DNA of 64,000 nt from Margaritispora aquatica (Eukaryota; Ascomycota; Leotiomycetes; Helotiales; Discinellaceae), in the NCBI GenBank assembly GCA_007644065.1, contig VJWN01000034.1, positions 67,107-131,106 of the forward strand, read 5' to 3'. A program made the position numbers and the translations under genes. The notes under the pieces are model-generated. The model did no database searches and had not been told where the DNA came from. It saw only the letters and a program-made list of their open reading frames with translations. Shown one piece after another: positions 33,297 through 44,734 of the stretch. Positions within the stretch are counted from its first letter, which is position 1; each line of letters starts with the position of its first letter.

Positions 33297-35275
33297 GGCA
33301 GCTCATGTTTGGGAAGCGCAAAGGGTTCGCAGACATTGGGGAGCAGCGCTTCATATATCAAAAGATCAAGGAGAGATGAGGCATACCGTGGAGACTCGGA
33401 ACCTTCGCGTCAAGACTTTTTTCCTCCACCACCGGAGGGTCCTTTGCTCTCGGCGTAGCAAGGTGTATCCGTAATGGAATCCCCGGTCTCTGGTAACCTA
33501 ACTTAATGCCTCTTGATTTCTGTTGCCTCGTGGGCCGGCCGGGGGTGAAATTGAGGACCTGACGAGTGAACGAACGGGATCCCAGAGGAGTTGCAGGCGA
33601 GGGAGAGGTTGATGATGGTCCACCGGAAGGACCGCACAGACTGGTTATGGGCTTGTGAGCCTGGTGTTATTCACTGTATTTGACCAGGTACTGATGAACA
33701 GGCAGTTCAAGGCGTAACTCTCGTCTCTAGGTTCCACTGAGCTGAGCTGAGTTGAGCTAGTCTCTTTTATGCCCTTGTACGAAAGGTATATCGGTGACGA
33801 ACCGAACCTACAAGGCCTACAAGGAGAAATGATTCAAGCTGATCGAGTCTGTTTTGTCCCGTCTGGTCTGGTCTGGTCTGGTCTGGTCAGGTCAGGTACC
33901 AATGTTCTTAGCGACACCAGTCTTGAGTCAACCGTCCCAGTGATCCAAATAAGCAGTTCGAAACACGTTTCCGGCAGTTCAAATCCAAGACTGGCGGTTT
34001 GTTTGTCTCAAAAGACACGAGTTCAGCGGGTTCCAGAACGTCTTAATCCATCCGTTATACGTCTTAAGCGGGAAGATATACCTCTTTACCCGAGCGCCAA
34101 ATCCAAACTTCCTCAGTCATCTCATCACCTCTCACCTCTGACCTTCCTCACCTTCCTTTCCCTTACACTTAATACAATCTTATATACCTGTATACGTACT
34201 TGTCTACCACCCTTGGCAAGACCAAATCTCCGTATTGTGTTGCTCTCGGGTGTGGTTTGGGTTGATGATGTCTTTTCATCTCCTGATCTGGGTATTATGC
34301 GGTTATAGTGGTTGAATTGTAATCATCAAGTTGATGCTGACGGAAGCAAAGAGAACGGGTGCAAATTCTCAGTCACTTTGCCTTTGGCTTGTGCTTGGTG
34401 GGTATTCATAAGCCGTGTTGTTGTATCTTATTGGTGATGTTTATTTACGCAAGGGGATGTTTACTTGTCAACCTCAAGCTTTATTCCAAGGAAGTCAATT
34501 CTGATTTATACATAACTTGACCAGCGACTTTCGTATAACATGATTCTAAACCTTCCCCCAAGTCTCGAGTCTCAAGTTTTGCATCCTCTCCAAATCAACT
34601 TCTTCTACCATCACAATCTCGATCATCGACTTCCCGTTCACCTCTTTACCGACGGACCCTGTCCAACTCTCCATCTCCCTTCTCCCTTCTCCCCTTCTCT
34701 TCATCGTTCCCCTGCAAATGAAATTCTCTTGGCCCTCGGATGAACCCATCCTCGTTCATTCGATCACTTGTTTCGTTTCGATTTACCTCCGAGACATCAC
34801 TTCCCACATTTCACCCTGCCAGCCTCCAATCTCCCCATAAAAGATTGTTTTCCAGAACGCTAGAACACTCGGAAACGACAGGGCATGAGAACAGGCTAGG
34901 ACAGGCACGGCGATCTCAATAAACATGTGAAGGGCTTTCGTCACAGGTAAATTGCAAATTTGAATGTTTCGGCTGGTCATGCGAGATCGTGGGGTGTAAC
35001 GGTTCGGAGATATGGATGTTGAAGTGAAAAGGGGCTGTTGATGTCGTTGATTTTGTGGCTTGTGATGACAAAAAACATGATCATTTTGAGATCAAGAGAG
35101 CAGGTTTGTAGGTTTATTCTTTATTCTTTATTCGCTTTGCTTTTCATGTGAAGCACCATGCAATTTGCACCAACTCCAAGGTCATCCAATTCAAGGAATG
35201 CCTCTCCCGTCCAATTACTAAACCATTCAAACCGTTCCCATCAACCCTATCTAACATCCCCCATCACATCACACC
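33297..35275. other. 2-kb gap upstream of the kelch gene and downstream of peroxiredoxin
   Basis: No gene is supported. It contains the promoter and leader of the kelch-BTB gene at the left, a GTCTG repeat near 33861-33890 and pyrimidine-rich stretches near 34540-34720. Open frames near 33769-34308 and 34540-34743 read through low-complexity sequence and do not look coding. Confidence 0.5.
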
Positions 35276-36243
35276 TTAAACAGCAGCAGAAGTCTCCTCC
35301 TTTGGCAGAGGAGTAAATCTCAAGTATGGCTTTACGATTCTGAACTGTGGGAACAAGGTCTTGGCCTCCTCGTTCTTGACACTTGGGTGCACAATCACAT
35401 CATCTCCTGGGATCCAGTTGATGGGTGTAGTGATGCGGTGCTTGTCACCAGTCTGCAGGGAGTCGACAACACGGAGGACCTCGGCGGTGTTACGGCCAGT
35501 GGAAGCTGGGTAGGAGAGAATGAGACGAATGGTCTTCTTTGGGTCGATGATGAAAACGGAGCGGATGGTGAAAGCGATTCCCTTTGCGTCAACGTTGGTG
35601 GTGTCTTGGTGATCAAGCCTGCATAACCATTAGTCAGATGCATCTGCCGGCAGCGAGAGATAATCCTTACATGTCATAAGCAAAAGCAATCTGTCGCGAC
35701 TTGTCGCCAATGATGGGGAAAGTGAGCCTGCTGCCAGAGATCTCATCGATATCCTTGATCCATCCTCCGTGAGACTCGATGGTGTTGGCAGAGAGTCCGA
35801 TCAGCTTGACACCACGCTTGGTGAACTCTGGCTCGAGCTTGGCGAAAGCACCCAGCTCGGTGGTGCACACTGGTGTGTAATCTTCTGGGTGGGAGAAGAA
35901 GACAACCCACTTGTCGCCAATGAACTCGTGGAAGTCGATGGGACCTGTGGTGGTTTCGGCTTGGAAGTTGGGGGCAATGGATCCGAGACGGAGACTAGTT
36001 TGTGTTAGTGAATGATTATTGTGGTTTTGGGACGAGTAGGTATTTTGCAATGATGGTTGAAATGCGATCATCATATAACCTTCGCAGATGTACAATACAT
36101 AGGGCAATAGCAATGCTACCAATGTAGAATGCAATATGCCTTTGTCGTTGTGCAATACTACTAGGAAACGGGAATGCCTTCAACTAGGAGGGGCATAGAC
36201 AGAAATCATTAACTTACGGAGCGGCTCTTGGTTCAGCAGACAT
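35276..36243 (-). CDS. 1-Cys peroxiredoxin (Prx6 class)
   Basis: Three exons, 36243-36218, 35994-35671 and 35618-35276, encode 230 residues with correct phases. The peroxidatic site is HPEDYTPVCTTELG, with Cys52. It is the only cysteine in the protein, so this is a true 1-Cys enzyme. The second family segment is FIIDPKKTIRLILSYPASTGRN, and the C-terminal arm TPINWIPGDDVIVHP is typical of Prx6. The enzyme reduces hydrogen peroxide and organic peroxides using an outside thiol or glutathione. There is no mitochondrial leader, so a cytosolic site is likely. The first intron is unusually long for this window (223 nt) and the first exon codes only nine residues (MSAEPRAAP). The start ATG is the last one before the strong donor GTAAGT. 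Confidence 0.93.
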
Positions 36244-37813
36244 CTTGAAGGTAGGTATAGATATATTCGTGGGAGTTTAGTGAGATTAATGAAGTTAAGG
36301 ATATGACAAACGTAGTATGAAGAGAGTGAAAAGTCTACATCACTAAGTGCAAGAAGAATCTCTTATACTAGTAGGTAAAACCCCCTCCACCCAAGCAACC
36401 GATGGCACCATCCATCGATCGCATCATTCCTTTGCCCCTCCTTTTACATTCCCCCTCCATCCACCAGAATTCTCCACCCTGCTGGTACGCTTGAACCCTC
36501 AAGACATAATAAATTTGCAAGCAGACCGTCAGCCTCGTTGAGCACGCCATTTTTTGGAGGGATTTGGTCTTTAATCTTGTTCTCCTGATTGGTGGTTCGG
36601 TCTTCTTGGGGGCGCTTGTGGAGGGGTTATTGTATGGCCTATTGAGGTAGTAGGTAGCGGTCATATTTCTTTGCTACAAGCGACCTGATGGATGGAGAAA
36701 TTCTGAACTGCAACGCGTGGTTGTGGATTATAAATCGGTGCTGACGTTAGATATATCCGTTTCAATCCAGCTACAGTTCTGCGGATGATATTGTACCACA
36801 GTACCACCGCATATTAAATTGTGATGACACTCGATTGTTTATTCTTTACCTAACTTCAATGCGACAACGACCCCGCGATGGCCTCATAGCCTCGTCTTCA
36901 TTTTTCGAACGTCGTAAAGAAAACCCACACTGGGTATCCAATCAAAACCACGTCCAATTTGTCAGAGATTGATATATGTAGGTACTGATTGAAATGCAAC
37001 CACAAACTTATCCGACCCAACTGCGGTAAATATCAATCGACCACCTACACGATTCCTACCTATGCAGCTGACAGGAAGAAATGTTCGTCCGAGAGCATCA
37101 TCCGATGGCTGTGAAAGATAAGACAGATTATGTGTTGGTATCGAACAGGCATCATTTAGAGCCCACTGACTGATAAAACGACACAAGGAAGCATAAGGCC
37201 TTGACTTACCATTTGAAGGTTTATATTGATATACTCCATACCCCTTTTATAGCTAAGGTAGCGAGCTCCTATTACATCCGCTTAATGGACGATCACATGA
37301 CCCAAACACAAATATTCGAAAGTCACGTGATACACATATACTTTGAATCGCTAATTGATACAGCTCTGAAGAACAACGTCGGGATCAACGTCAAAAGAGC
37401 TTAAAACTTTCAAGCTGGACAAAATTCCTTGAAAACAAACAGTATATTTCTTTTCGCCTCCTCTTGACCAATCAAGATGCATTCCCTTGCTTCAATTATT
37501 CAGCACCGGGAATAACAAGGACCTCAACCGTGTTACCCGTCGGTGAACAACCCAATGGAACCCAAATCCACAGAATAAAGATCTCTACTAACTATTCATG
37601 GTTAAAACAACCACGGGAATTAGGTACGGGTCTGAGATGTCAAGCCAAGCTAGTGCAAAAGGCGTAGTCTTCAACAATGACATCCCCTCTTTTTTATGCC
37701 AAGATGAATGACTCTAATACTCTCGCTTGCCCTTTCAGAAATTCTACTTATTTTCTCGTCTTCCATCGTGCGAAGAGTTGAGAATTGGAATAAGAGCAAA
37801 GAGTGAAGAGTTG
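36244..37813. other. Divergent spacer between peroxiredoxin and DHA1 transporter genes
   Basis: This 1.57-kb spacer holds both promoters. No coding exon or strong repeat is seen; an open frame at 36368-36664 (minus) looks like chance. An in-frame extension of the transporter upstream to 37727 has only a TTG start and is not used. Confidence 0.5.
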
Positions 37814-39544
37814 ATGGCTGCCCCGGAGATTGACCTGCCTATAGAGGATGATCCAGGCCGAGAATCAGGAAGATCAACCATGATTGGCGACTACGAGAAA
37901 AAGGTGTATATCGATGACTCAAATTCAGACACAATCACCAAAGAATCAGAAAACACACTGGATGAAACATCGCCAATAATATATCACTACTTAACTTTCG
38001 AGACACCACTTCCACTCCCATCAACCAGCATCTCACCTACTTCAAATCCACCGCCTCCAGAGCCAGATCTCAAGAAATTTACGTCACCTTTCGAATGGCC
38101 CGAATCACGCAAGAATTTCATGATATGGCTGTCATGTATCGCTACTCTAATCACAGCTTATACTGCTGGTTCTTATGCGCCAGCTGCTGCTCAAATGTCG
38201 GCCGAATGGAACGTTAGCGAGACTGCTATCGCAGTGGGAATCACAACATTTTGTAGTGGTTTTGCAATCGCTCCTATGGTTCTGGCTCCCTTCTCTGAGA
38301 TCAATGGTCGTTATCCGGTTTTTGTCTGCGCAGGAATTCTATATGTCATTTGTCAGATTTGTTGTGCGGTGACACATTCCTATGCTGGGATGCTAGTAGC
38401 GAGATTCTGGGTCGGATGTGGAAGTTCTGTCTTTTCCACTATGGTTGGTGGTGTAGTTGCTGATTTGTATCATGCCGAAGGACGAAACACCCCCATGGCT
38501 CTATTCTCTGGGGCTGCTTTGTTTGGAACTGGTCTTGGCCCTTTGGTGTCTGGCTTCATTGCTCAAAACACTGCTTGGAGATGGGTATTCTGGGTTCAAG
38601 TCATCACTTGTGGTTGTCTTATCACAGCAGTCACGATATGTTTTCGAGAAACAAGAGGAAGTATCCTCATCTCTCGCAAAGCAGCCGCTCTGAACAAATG
38701 GTACGAAGCTCGCGAACAAGCAGGCTATATTGGATTCGATATGTCCATCCCATCCGAGAAACAAGCGAGAATTGAATCCCAACGCATCAGATGGAAAGTG
38801 AAATCCGACGAAGAACGCGAATCCATCACCAAAATGATAGGCATATCCGTCTACCGACCCTTCCACCTCCTCGTCACCGAACCAGTCGTATTTTTCTTCT
38901 CCCTCTGGATCTCATTCGCCTGGGCAGTCCTGTACCTAACATTCAGCTCCATCCCGCTCGTCTTCCGCACCTCACACGGCTTCTCACTTCAACAAGCAGA
39001 CGCTATCTTCGCTGCTATGATCGTCGGTGCCATCCTCTCCACTTTCTTATCAATCTATCAAGATCGCCTCCTGGCGTCCTACCTTGCCACCCTTCCCCCA
39101 ACCAACAAATTACGAAAATGGGTCGACCTCTCCTCTCCTGAAGGGAGGCTCTACTTCGCATGTCTCGAATCCGCCCTCCTCCCAATTGGTTTGTTCTGGT
39201 TTGGTTGGACCCAATTCACTTCTATTCCGTGGATTGTCCCCGCGCTCTCCATCACCTGCGCGACCATGGGCATCTACTCCATCTACCTGGCCACATTCAA
39301 CTACCTTGCCGATGCATACCATCGCTACGCGAGCTCCGCGCTTGCAGCCCAGAGTTTCTGCCGTAATATGCTGGGTGGTATTTTCCCGCTTCTCACGGTC
39401 CAGATGTTTAGGGGATTGACCTTTCAGGGAGCTGCAAGTTTGCTTGGGGGGTTGGCGGCGGTTTTGACGGCTGTTCCGTGGGTTTTGGTTTTCTATGGGC
39501 CAGAGATTAGGAGGAGGAGTAAGTTTGCTAGTGAGATTATGTGA
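37814..39544 (+). CDS. MFS transporter, DHA1 drug/polyamine:H+ antiporter type
   Basis: One exon encodes 576 residues from the ATG at 37814. A hydrophilic N-terminus of about 100 residues precedes about 12 membrane helices arranged as six plus six with a central charged loop (ESQRIRWKVKSDEERESITKM). Family motifs include MIWLSCIATLITAYTAGSYA in helix 1, LAPFSEINGRYPVFV, the motif A position after helix 2, GSSVFSTMVGGVVADLYHAEGR in helix 4 and ALFGTGLGPLVSGFI in helix 5 (motif C). This is the DHA1 pattern of fungal multidrug and polyamine exporters in the plasma membrane. The substrate cannot be told. An in-frame TTG would add 29 residues upstream but lacks an ATG. It converges with the broken pantothenate-type transporter. 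Confidence 0.88.
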   Translation: MAAPEIDLPIEDDPGRESGRSTMIGDYEKKVYIDDSNSDTITKESENTLDETSPIIYHYLTFETPLPLPSTSISPTSNPPPPEPDLKKFTSPFEWPESRKNFMIWLSCIATLITAYTAGSYAPAAAQMSAEWNVSETAIAVGITTFCSGFAIAPMVLAPFSEINGRYPVFVCAGILYVICQICCAVTHSYAGMLVARFWVGCGSSVFSTMVGGVVADLYHAEGRNTPMALFSGAALFGTGLGPLVSGFIAQNTAWRWVFWVQVITCGCLITAVTICFRETRGSILISRKAAALNKWYEAREQAGYIGFDMSIPSEKQARIESQRIRWKVKSDEERESITKMIGISVYRPFHLLVTEPVVFFFSLWISFAWAVLYLTFSSIPLVFRTSHGFSLQQADAIFAAMIVGAILSTFLSIYQDRLLASYLATLPPTNKLRKWVDLSSPEGRLYFACLESALLPIGLFWFGWTQFTSIPWIVPALSITCATMGIYSIYLATFNYLADAYHRYASSALAAQSFCRNMLGGIFPLLTVQMFRGLTFQGAASLLGGLAAVLTAVPWVLVFYGPEIRRRSKFASEIM

Positions 39545-40220
39545 ATGGAGAGAGGAAACTTAGACATCGGATTATGAATTCGACACAAGCCACCACCTGG
39601 AATTCCTCCTGTTCGGAGCTCTGTGGTGCACAGCCCTAGATCCTAGAGACACTGAGTTGAAGATCAAAGAGATAGACTTTAGTCCTGCCAAAGAACATCC
39701 GCGAACGTTCTGTGGAACACCTGTATTTCGGGAATGAAATATATATGGACTAGGTCAAGATTTGGGTGCGTGAGAGCTAACCAGCTCGCCAAGACATGAT
39801 TGCATGTTAGAAAGAGATGGACATTGGATATGTTCCATGTGGTACTATTATGTGTCCTTCTTCATTTGCACGATGAGCTCGCTTATCTTTGTATATGTAG
39901 ATATGTACATAGGTACATAACATCTCAGTATATACCCATATTAATAATTCAATATGTATCATTGATTGCTCATCTCACGATAAAAATTATAATCACTTCA
40001 ATATTGATTGAAAGAGTGAGTCACGGTGAGAGAGAGGCTAGACTCATGGGTATATAGCTAGGTAGGGCTTCACTTCATTCTCAGTCGTATTACCTAAAAC
40101 AAGCCTTTCTCTAGCATCCCATATCTCTTGATTCGTCTACCAAGAGATAGCCTTAGTTGATCTAGCAGTCCTTCATATGACCTGCCGTCCCAAATTCTCT
40201 TTTCCAAAGCCACAAAAACC
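39545..40220. other. Spacer between convergent transporter genes
   Basis: A 676-bp region holds the 3' ends of the DHA1 transporter and the Liz1-like gene. It is AT-rich in its second half. No gene is seen. Confidence 0.5.
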
Positions 40221-41856
40221 TCACACTCTAGCACTCAGAGCTTTCTCTCGCTTCCAGAAATGTCTCAAAACAAACAACATACCGATCATGCACACATCAA
40301 GAGCAATAGTCCAACAATACCCAACCAGATATCTCAGGGCATCCACTGTTTTCCACACACTAAAGATGATTAGGTTTCTTCTCACTTGAACAAGCAGACA
40401 AAACTCACAACAAAAGCAACCAAGCCCCAAACGTATTCCCTACTGTATTTATCGCACTAATAACTAACGCTCTCTCCTCCGCATCCCCCGCACAAATCTC
40501 ATTAGCCCACGCATAAATAATTGCCGCAATCGCATCCGCGGTACCACTCAAGAAGAAGGCAAAGAACTTCAACCCTGTTGGCACATCCCACACAGCAAGC
40601 ATGACACATGCACCGATGTTCAGAGATGCCGTCAACACGATCAGAAACACTCTAGCGTCGTACGCATCAGCGATGATACCGACTGCGATCGACGACACGA
40701 TCGTCACGCCCGGAGAGGCAGTCGTGATGGTGTTGATGTCTGGAATGGAGTAGCCTGTGCTCTTGAGCCAGAGTGCGAGCCCACTGTTCGAGGACACGCC
40801 GTCGGCTTGCGAGAAGAAAAACGCGAGGAGCACTAGCACAGGGAGGTGCCAGCCCCGAAGGAGTTGGAGCAGCTTGCTCGCTTTGAAGGGCTGAGCTGGC
40901 GCGCGCTTCTCGGCTGCCATTCGTGCTTTGACGAGGGCGATGTCTGCTGGCGTGAGGAAGTGGGAGGTGGGCTTTTCTGGTGTACCTGGAAGAAGCAAGA
41001 ACTCGAGCACAGCAATGGGGACAATGCATGAGAAGCCTGTATGAATTGTTAATATTTGAGTCTACTAATTTAGATGTTGAAGATGGACGTACAAATGATA
41101 TAAAGCCATCTCCATCCTTCAATGCCATACTTCCCATCCAAGCTATCATACGCTCCAGCTTGAATATACCCTGAGCTCATACTACCCACCTGACTAGCGA
41201 TGAAGAAAAACGCGCCTCGCCGATTGAGCTCAGAGCTTTTATACTAGCACCTAAGATAGTACTGAACAGCCGGGAAGAAGAACCCTCCTAGTGCACAGAC
41301 GAAAAATCGGAATGCGTAAAATTGATGCACGGAAGTGGCTTTGAATTGGACGAGCGTGAAGATGCCCCAAAAGAGATCAGCGAGTGGGAGGAAAAGATGC
41401 ACGGGGAAAGGTGTCATGAGAAGTGTGAGTGGGATCTGCATCGTGATGAACCCGACCCTGGGTTTGTTAGGTTGAGCTTGAAGATTGAGGGTAGTGGGCT
41501 TACATGTAGACGGTGTTTAGATAATTCAGTTCGTTGCCGAAAAGTTTCAGGTCTTCCTTCATTCCACTTACATATGCTGTACTTGTAGCTGAGGAGTCGA
41601 AGATTTCAGCCCAGTATGCTAAGAAGACAAAAATCATGATCAGAGCATCGAGTTTGAGGATAAGCTTTCGCTCGGCGGGTGTATCGGTTGGTGAGAAGTA
41701 CTGGTACCATTTTTGGCGAAGGACTGGTTCGGTAGCGCTTGAGATACTGAGATGACTAGATCTATCTTTGGATGTAGGCTGAATGATGTTGGTACTAGGG
41801 TTCATAGAGATTAACTGTTGTGACTTCTCGTTTGTGCTGACAGGTATTGATGCCAT
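40221..41856 (-). pseudogene. Liz1-like (anion:cation symporter) transporter with in-frame TAG
   Basis: Four exons, 41856-41504, 41457-41093, 41036-40409 and 40359-40221, join with correct phases into 495 codons. The product would be a 12-helix MFS protein of the allantoate/pantothenate/vitamin H permease family: LDALIMIFVFLAYWAEIFDSS, YVSGMKEDLKLFGNELNYL, GIEGWRWLYII and a late ALRYLVGYCWTIALDV. Fission yeast Liz1 and yeast Fen2 import pantothenate in this family. Codon 189 is TAG (41246-41244), exactly where the family has Trp in the SWY motif before ELNRRG; the reading frame is otherwise intact on both sides. Splicing it out would need a 15-nt intron, far below the usual minimum. I therefore call it a probable recent pseudogene, with sequencing error or read-through as alternatives. 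Confidence 0.75.
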
Positions 41857-42298
41857 AGTTCTTGGGAACAGAGTGAAAATGAAATTAAACAAAGCGATTC
41901 CAAGAAGCAACAGAATAAAAACAAGAAGCTTAATATACTAAGCTTTCACCTAGAGCTAGGTACAAACTCTGTGAGTGAGACCTCCCCACTTCCATTCACG
42001 AAGATATTGGTAGAATTGCGTGATCCGGACTTTAACTTCAGTTCAAAATAAGTATGAAAGCAAGACCCACAGATCAATAGTGGGGGATTGGTAAAAAGAG
42101 CTGGAATTCGAGATGCTCAAAGCTTGCGTATAGCTACAGCAGCTAATGTGCTTTGTTTTCAATTTCTCCTTTAACGAGTGTATGCTCAACTCAAAACGCA
42201 ATCCAAACGAGCGCAACACCTCTAAACGAGATAAAATCATCCCAAACCGCCCACCAAGAGAAGAAAATATTCACAAAAGAACCCCATCTCCTCAAATC
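41857..42298. other. Promoter of Liz1-like gene and 3' flank of Ser/Thr-rich gene
   Basis: The 442-bp spacer lies between two genes on the same strand. No feature beyond AT-rich stretches is visible. Confidence 0.45.
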
Positions 42299-43757
42299 TC
42301 AAGCCCATCTCTTAAATCGACCCTTAATTGCAAGTGCAGGTGACGTGGTAGGACTAACACTCTCGCTAGTCACCGTCAAGATCAAAGCCACGCTGGTTGG
42401 CACGCTCCAGATTGTCCCGTTGAACGTGAAATCCATACTTTGTATCTCCCTTGGATGAAGCGTGAGGACCGTAGTTCCTATGACCGATTGTGTGTAGATC
42501 TTCTCGCAGATTTTAGTGGTTGGTGCTGTGGGGATTGGTTTGGAAATTGAGGACGTTGGCTCGGGTTTGGAGCTGGGGAGTATTGATGATGAGGGGACTT
42601 GGCTGGTTGAGAAAGTGGTGGAGGTTGAAGATGAGGTGGGTATAGGAACAGATGATTTTGGAGTTGAGTGCTGGATCACACTGCTAGTACCAGGACTTGT
42701 CTGAGATGTTGCTACCGAGGACGATTTTGGTGGTGCACTAGAGCTATACACCGAAGATGGTGGTATCGAAGTAGAGGTGCTTGCTGGTACGTTTGAGCTA
42801 GTCGTTGGTAATGGTGAAGACGATGGTATAGGACTTGAGCTGCTTGATGGTAATACCGAAGAGGAAAGAATTGAGCTGCTCGCTTGTATCTTGGAGCTGC
42901 TTGTTGGTAATACCGAAGACGATGACACTGAGCTCGTGGCAGGAAGAGAGCTTGACAGCTTAGAAGATGGCAAAGCCGACGACGTTGGAAGCACCTGGGA
43001 AGAAGAGGTAGGAATAATAGATGAAGACAAACCGATACTTGACGATGTTGTTACTGCTGATCCTCCGGTCGCCTAATTCGCTTTAGCATTTTTCTGTCCG
43101 GGGCTCTTTCAAAGGACTCACAGGAATCGTCTGAATCTCAGTAACCGTGGTATCTTCTGTAGCGATCTCCGTGCTCACAGGACAGGTGGTAGTATATACA
43201 ACCAGTGTGGAAGTCGTGTATGGAATACAACGAGACAGTGTATCGCAGCTTGAAGTTGAGATTGTTGTAGCTGAGAGATAAGTTGAGACTGTCATGGTCA
43301 CTACTCTTTTGGTTGTTGAAGTGACGACCTGGCAGGGCGAGTTGCCTTGTTTCACGCATGTTGTGATGACTGAGGTGATGGTGGAAACGATAGGGGTGGG
43401 GGCTGGAGCGGCGGAAATGGGAGCGGAGGGTGAGGATGTTGATTCGTTTTCGGGTTGGGTACTGACCCCGATTGCTATTACAATCCAGTTAGTGAGATCT
43501 TGAAGCAGAGATAATTTCTCAAACATACAGGTAACGGGTACCCCATTTGAAGTATACGTGGTTGTGTAAGTAACGAGCTTGGTGGACAATACTGTTTTTG
43601 TTGTTATGGTTTCAACAAACACTGATGTCTTTGTCGTTAAACCATAAGAAATTTCTGGTATAACCTCCGAAGTGACAAGAGCCCGTTCGGAAGTCACTTG
43701 CGCAAGAGTTGTGGTAAGGAACGCCACAATGGACGAAACTATATAGATAATTTTCAT
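42299..43757 (-). CDS. Secreted Ser/Thr-rich cell-wall-like protein
   Basis: Three exons, 43757-43529, 43474-43122 and 43072-42299, encode 451 residues. The first 19 residues, MKIIYIVSSIVAFLTTTLA, are a clear signal peptide. The mature N-terminal half has repeated T/V-rich strands such as TTKTSVFVETITTKTVL and LVTYTTTYTSNG, common in fungal adhesin-like proteins. The third exon is almost pure S/T/P (repeats of SSSxLPSSS), expected to be heavily O-glycosylated. A final globular-looking segment (ICEKIYTQSVIGTTVLTLHP, FTFNGTIWSVPTSV) precedes a basic end, KGRFKRWA. There is no hydrophobic GPI tail, so the protein may be secreted or wall-bound by another route. It shares its signal peptide and C-terminal pattern with the neighbour at 44735-45487. 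Confidence 0.8.
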
Positions 43758-44734
43758 GATTTAAACAAGAGTGAAGTTCAACGTAGGGCTTTGGTTGGTT
43801 GAAATGAACAAGAAGAATGATTGTGATGAGTAGAAGGATACGTTTCCAGGAGAGATGAAATGGAGAACAGATGTTATGTATACTGAAATGAATCTCAACA
43901 GCATAGGCTACGCGAGAAGATAAAGCTTTAAATAGCTCCAAAGGACACATTAGAACGTAGCGGATATCCATTATTAGCTGCCGAGATGGTCAATTGAGCC
44001 TCGATCGATGATACTCAGTCAGGTTGGTTACCGAAGTAGTTGATTTAGGTACTAACATATATTTATAACCCCAAGTACCAGCTCTTTACTGGATACGAGA
44101 TCAACGAAGGGATTGTGTGAGTTACAACTCATGACTCCTAGCTCGTGGCGAGTAGGAATTGAAACTTGTCAACTTCTCCCTCGTGCCTCTCAATATAATA
44201 TCCTGAACTAAGGAATACAGCTAAGGGAATAAATTCTACTCATAAAACAGAATTATACGCTAGTTCTCAATGTCAACAAAGGATTGTTGCTTTGGATTCA
44301 AATTTCTAGAAATAGATGAGCAGCCACGTGTGAAATGATGAACAGATATCCTGTTGTCTTTGGGCACTATCACAATTGACTTGAGCTTAAATCTAAATAG
44401 ACTCAACATGACAACAAACATGCTAAGAATAGTTCCTCAGATGAGAAGCCATCTAATATGCCACTTGAACATAGATTAATCGATGTGCACAAGACACATG
44501 GACTGAAGTAAAGAATGCCTACTCAACTGGAAAGGACATAAAATTGATAAGCTAAAGCTTCTAAATTCATTGAATTCTTTCAATACTTTCTGCCACAAGC
44601 ACACTACCTCAATCGTAAATCATAAATCGTAAACATGCGTAATCCAAGTGAGCGTGGGTATCTACCAACAAAACTAAGTAAAAACAGGCTCAAAACCAAA
44701 TATAGACAAAAGAAACTCATCATCCCACTAGGTC
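43758..44734. other. Spacer between the two Ser/Thr-rich genes
   Basis: Close to 1 kb, AT-rich. On the minus strand a TATTTAAAG element near 43926-43934 is a possible TATA box about 170 bp before the start of the left gene. No coding exon is seen. Confidence 0.45.

Noticed and set aside
35667..36155. Alternative peroxiredoxin start inside the first intron
   Set aside because: The open frame extends upstream through the intron with an unrelated hydrophobic stretch. The spliced start MSAEPRAAPLRLGS fits the family and uses a good donor.
37727..37813. Upstream extension of the DHA1 transporter
   Set aside because: The extra codons start with TTG, have no ATG, and the added sequence does not look like part of the family.
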